A stretch of DNA of 8,356 nt from positions 1 to 8,356 of the forward strand of contig DHFQ01000151.1 in NCBI GenBank assembly GCA_002402325.1, in the 5' to 3' direction. Both the position numbers and the translations under genes were made by a program. Below the pieces are notes generated by a model that worked only from the letters and a program-made list of their open reading frames with translations, was not told the DNA's origin and did not search any database. Below, in pieces: positions 6,823-8,356 of this stretch (position 1 is its first letter; each line of letters begins with the position of its first letter). Origin of the DNA: Candidatus Aminicenantes bacterium UBA4820. GTDB taxonomy: Bacteria > Acidobacteriota > UBA4820.

Positions 6823-8108
6823 TATTTTTTGTAGATAGTTTTGTTTAAGACAAGAAGAAGGATAAAAGATAAAAAAGCGAGGGCTGAATAGTAATACCAG
6901 ATGTAATGAGCATTGGAATAGAGTTGAGAAAATTCAACAGAAGAGAGATGCGAATATTTGGTTGGGTCAGGGCAGTATTTATCAAGAAGATACCCGGAGG
7001 AGACAAAGGCAATAATTGATGCAATCGTTGAATTGAGATGTGAATATCCCATATAGAGTCCTTCCTCACCCTTTCGCGCCTGTAAACTTGCAAATTCAAG
7101 GTATCGTGGGCTAATAAAACATTCGGCAATTCCTTGAATTGCTATACCTATTACCATCATCAAAGTAATTGGATGAACATTGTAGCCGAAAAGCGAGAGA
7201 CCCGCTTTAAAAAAAGAGGAAAACGACATCATAAGAGAAGAAATTGTCAAAAGGAGAAAAGAAAAGCTTATAGAAGTTACAGGTTTGAGATTTTTCCCCA
7301 GTGTCGTCAAAGGGACTACAAAGAAGACAACTATTATTGGATTGACATTTGCGTACCATTCCGGACTTGCATTTTCACCAAGAAGCCTTATTACATATTT
7401 TGGTAAAGTTGCATAAAGTTGCTGCTGTATTGCCCAGAAAGCACCGGTAATCACAATTAGCAACAAAAATCGCATATTTTTTAATGCCCTTAACATACCT
7501 TCAAAAATAGCTCTCAAACTTTTCTTTTCTCCATTTTCTTTTTTGGGAAAATAGAAAAAAATCGCTATTACTAACCCCGTCAAGGCAAGAAGAGCAGAAT
7601 AAAAGGGAATGTATTCAACCCCCAAAGAGACTCTTAAGGGCTTGGCAATTGTTTTTCCTGTAAAAGAACCTATGTTTACGGTCATATAGAAAAGGCTAAA
7701 TGCCCTTGCTCTCATTTCTTCATTACTACTTTTTGCAACAGTGCCTGTTATTATTGGCTTTACGAAAGAACCACCGATGGCAATTAGAATGAGAAAAACA
7801 AGTACTAAAATCTTTGTTGGAAAAAAGCCAAGTCCAAAATACCCACAGGAGAGAAAAGCAAAGGCTAAAATCAAAGAATTTCTAAAACCAATTCTATCTG
7901 CAATTGCCCCTGTAAAAAGTGGGAGAAAATAGACAAGTGCGGAAAAAAGTCCCCCAACCCATCCTGCCTCAATATCTGTATAACCAACGACATTGCTTAA
8001 AAATAGAACCAGAGCGATAAATGTACCATAATAGGCAGTTCTTTCAAAAAGTTCAATTCCATTTGCAACCCAGAATGTCTTTCCAAAATTCCATTTACCT
8101 TTTTTCAT
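6822..8108 (-). CDS. POT/PTR-type major facilitator transporter, probable peptide importer
   Basis: 428 residues from ATG at 8108, with about 12 membrane segments. Helix 1 has the E-xx-E-R...YYG motif of proton-coupled oligopeptide transporters (E19, E22, R23, YYG 26-28), with Thr-Ala where the family usually has an aromatic residue after the Arg. GAIADRIGFR (about 67-76) is the loop 2-3 signature, GGSFVKP places the conserved helix-4 lysine at K117, FYMTVNIGS (140-148) matches the PTR2 signature FYxxINxGS, and E329...SP (333-334) matches the helix-10 glutamate site. Together these support a proton-coupled di/tripeptide symporter in the inner membrane; the substrate is inferred. An in-frame TTG at 8126 would add six residues; an in-frame TGA lies just upstream of it. 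Neither start has a Shine-Dalgarno. It precedes the sigma and anti-sigma genes on the same strand, so read-through is likely. Confidence 0.86.
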   Translation of the reverse strand: MKKGKWNFGKTFWVANGIELFERTAYYGTFIALVLFLSNVVGYTDIEAGWVGGLFSALVYFLPLFTGAIADRIGFRNSLILAFAFLSCGYFGLGFFPTKILVLVFLILIAIGGSFVKPIITGTVAKSSNEEMRARAFSLFYMTVNIGSFTGKTIAKPLRVSLGVEYIPFYSALLALTGLVIAIFFYFPKKENGEKKSLRAIFEGMLRALKNMRFLLLIVITGAFWAIQQQLYATLPKYVIRLLGENASPEWYANVNPIIVVFFVVPLTTLGKNLKPVTSISFSFLLLTISSLMMSFSSFFKAGLSLFGYNVHPITLMMVIGIAIQGIAECFISPRYLEFASLQARKGEEGLYMGYSHLNSTIASIIAFVSSGYLLDKYCPDPTKYSHLSSVEFSQLYSNAHYIWYYYSALAFLSFILLLVLNKTIYKK

Positions 8109-8184
8109 TTTATTTACACTTAACAAGGAATGTCAGCGAATTTTTTCCTTTCTATGCCAAAGTTCAGGAAACTTAGCAAGATGC

Positions 8185-8210
8185 AAAAAAGGGATTGAAA
8201 TTCCCCTTTT
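8185..8210 (-). terminator. Probable intrinsic terminator for leftward transcription entering from the right
   Basis: On the minus strand, AAAAGGG(G) (8210-8204) pairs with CCCTTTT (8193-8187), one C unpaired, enclosing an AT-rich loop of about ten bases and followed by a six-T run (8190-8185). It lies between the composite palindrome and the transporter start, so it would end leftward transcripts that come from the palindrome or beyond. The plus-strand reading also ends in four T residues, so it may work both ways, less well rightward. Confidence 0.6.
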
Positions 8211-8228
8211 GTCATGTTAATTTTCGAT

Positions 8229-8342
8229 TGGCGGAGAGAGGGAATTCGTTTGCATCGCAAACGACCACCTCTAACCCTTCCTTCTGATAGAAGGAGGGGT
8301 TTGGGGAGGATGAAAAATGGGGTTCGAATCCCCCTCTCGTCA
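8229..8342. repeat. Composite imperfect palindrome with tRNA-like T-arm
   Basis: The outer arms 8229-8248 and 8325-8342 pair imperfectly (GGGAATTCG against CGAATCCCCC at the inside, AGAG with CTCT, then TGGC with GTCA, with small bulges). Inside are two separate hairpins. One is a perfect 8-bp stem (8246-8253 with 8257-8264, loop ATC). The other is a long stem (8265-8285 with 8289-8309, loop GAT) with only two mismatches and two G-T wobbles. The right arm contains GGGGTTCGAATCCCC, identical in form to a tRNA T-stem-loop, and the left arm read on the minus strand ends CTCTCTCCGCCA, like a tRNA-Ser 3' end. No D-arm or usable cloverleaf was found on either strand. It may be a mobile palindromic repeat built on tRNA fragments or an integration scar. 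The identity is open. Confidence 0.6.
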
Positions 8343-8356
8343 TATCTATCCCTTCT

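Noticed and set aside
7134..7932. Plus-strand open frames across the transporter gene
   Set aside because: Lys/Arg-rich translations typical of the reverse complement of membrane-protein codons; the minus-strand gene has clear family motifs throughout.
8160..8174. Inverted repeat AAGTT-N5-AACTT upstream of the transporter as an operator
   Set aside because: Only five base pairs in AT-rich DNA, with no extension or second copy. Expected by chance.
8109..8185. An ECF-type promoter for the transporter (GAACTTT near 8166 with CGCTGAC near 8138 on the minus strand)
   Set aside because: The spacing between the two elements is about five bases too long for the pattern seen before the sigma gene, and the -10 does not match CGTC.
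8229..8342. A complete tRNA gene
   Set aside because: A T-arm (TTCGAAT loop) is present on plus, and CTGATAG at 8284-8290 resembles an Ile anticodon loop. However, the implied acceptor strands pair poorly, the T-stem has an outer T-C mismatch, there is no D-arm, and the span is too long.

Overview
The window is AT-rich and dense with genes. It looks like a chromosomal segment of a diderm (Gram-negative-type) bacterium outside the well-studied Proteobacteria. The evidence is a murein tripeptide ligase (Mpl), which implies peptidoglycan recycling in a cell with a periplasm, together with a large secreted multidomain protein of a kind common in Acidobacteriota and related candidate phyla. The phylum is an inference; no rRNA or other decisive marker is present.

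Layout on the plus strand. Positions 1-2389 hold the 3' part of a large secreted protein (FN3-like domain, proprotein-convertase P-domain, CARDB-like domain, choice-of-anchor-J/MAM-like domain, two tandem C-terminal repeats), closed by a strong intrinsic terminator at 2410-2440. Positions 2471-5705 then hold three closely spaced genes: an LhgO-family FAD oxidoreductase, a rhomboid intramembrane protease, and mpl. Rhomboid and mpl overlap by four bases and are probably translationally coupled.

Layout on the minus strand. Reading leftward from 8108 are a POT/PTR-type peptide transporter, an ECF sigma factor and its zinc-binding, membrane-anchored anti-sigma factor. The last gene converges on mpl with only 24 bases between. 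A good ECF-type promoter match (GAAAC-N16-CGTC) sits in the 38 bases before the sigma ATG. Its -35 element overlaps the transporter stop codon, which suggests autoregulation and an almost leaderless sigma mRNA.

The right end (8109-8356) has no protein gene. It holds a leftward-reading terminator hairpin and a roughly 115-base composite palindrome (8229-8342) with a tRNA-like T-arm. This is the least explained sequence in the window.

Working together: Mpl re-uses peptidoglycan peptides, the POT-like protein could import peptides, and the sigma/anti-sigma pair is a typical envelope-sensing module. A cell-envelope or peptide-recycling theme is plausible but inferred. I see no strong evidence for a wholly new system; the best leads are the composite palindrome and the ECF autopromoter arrangement.
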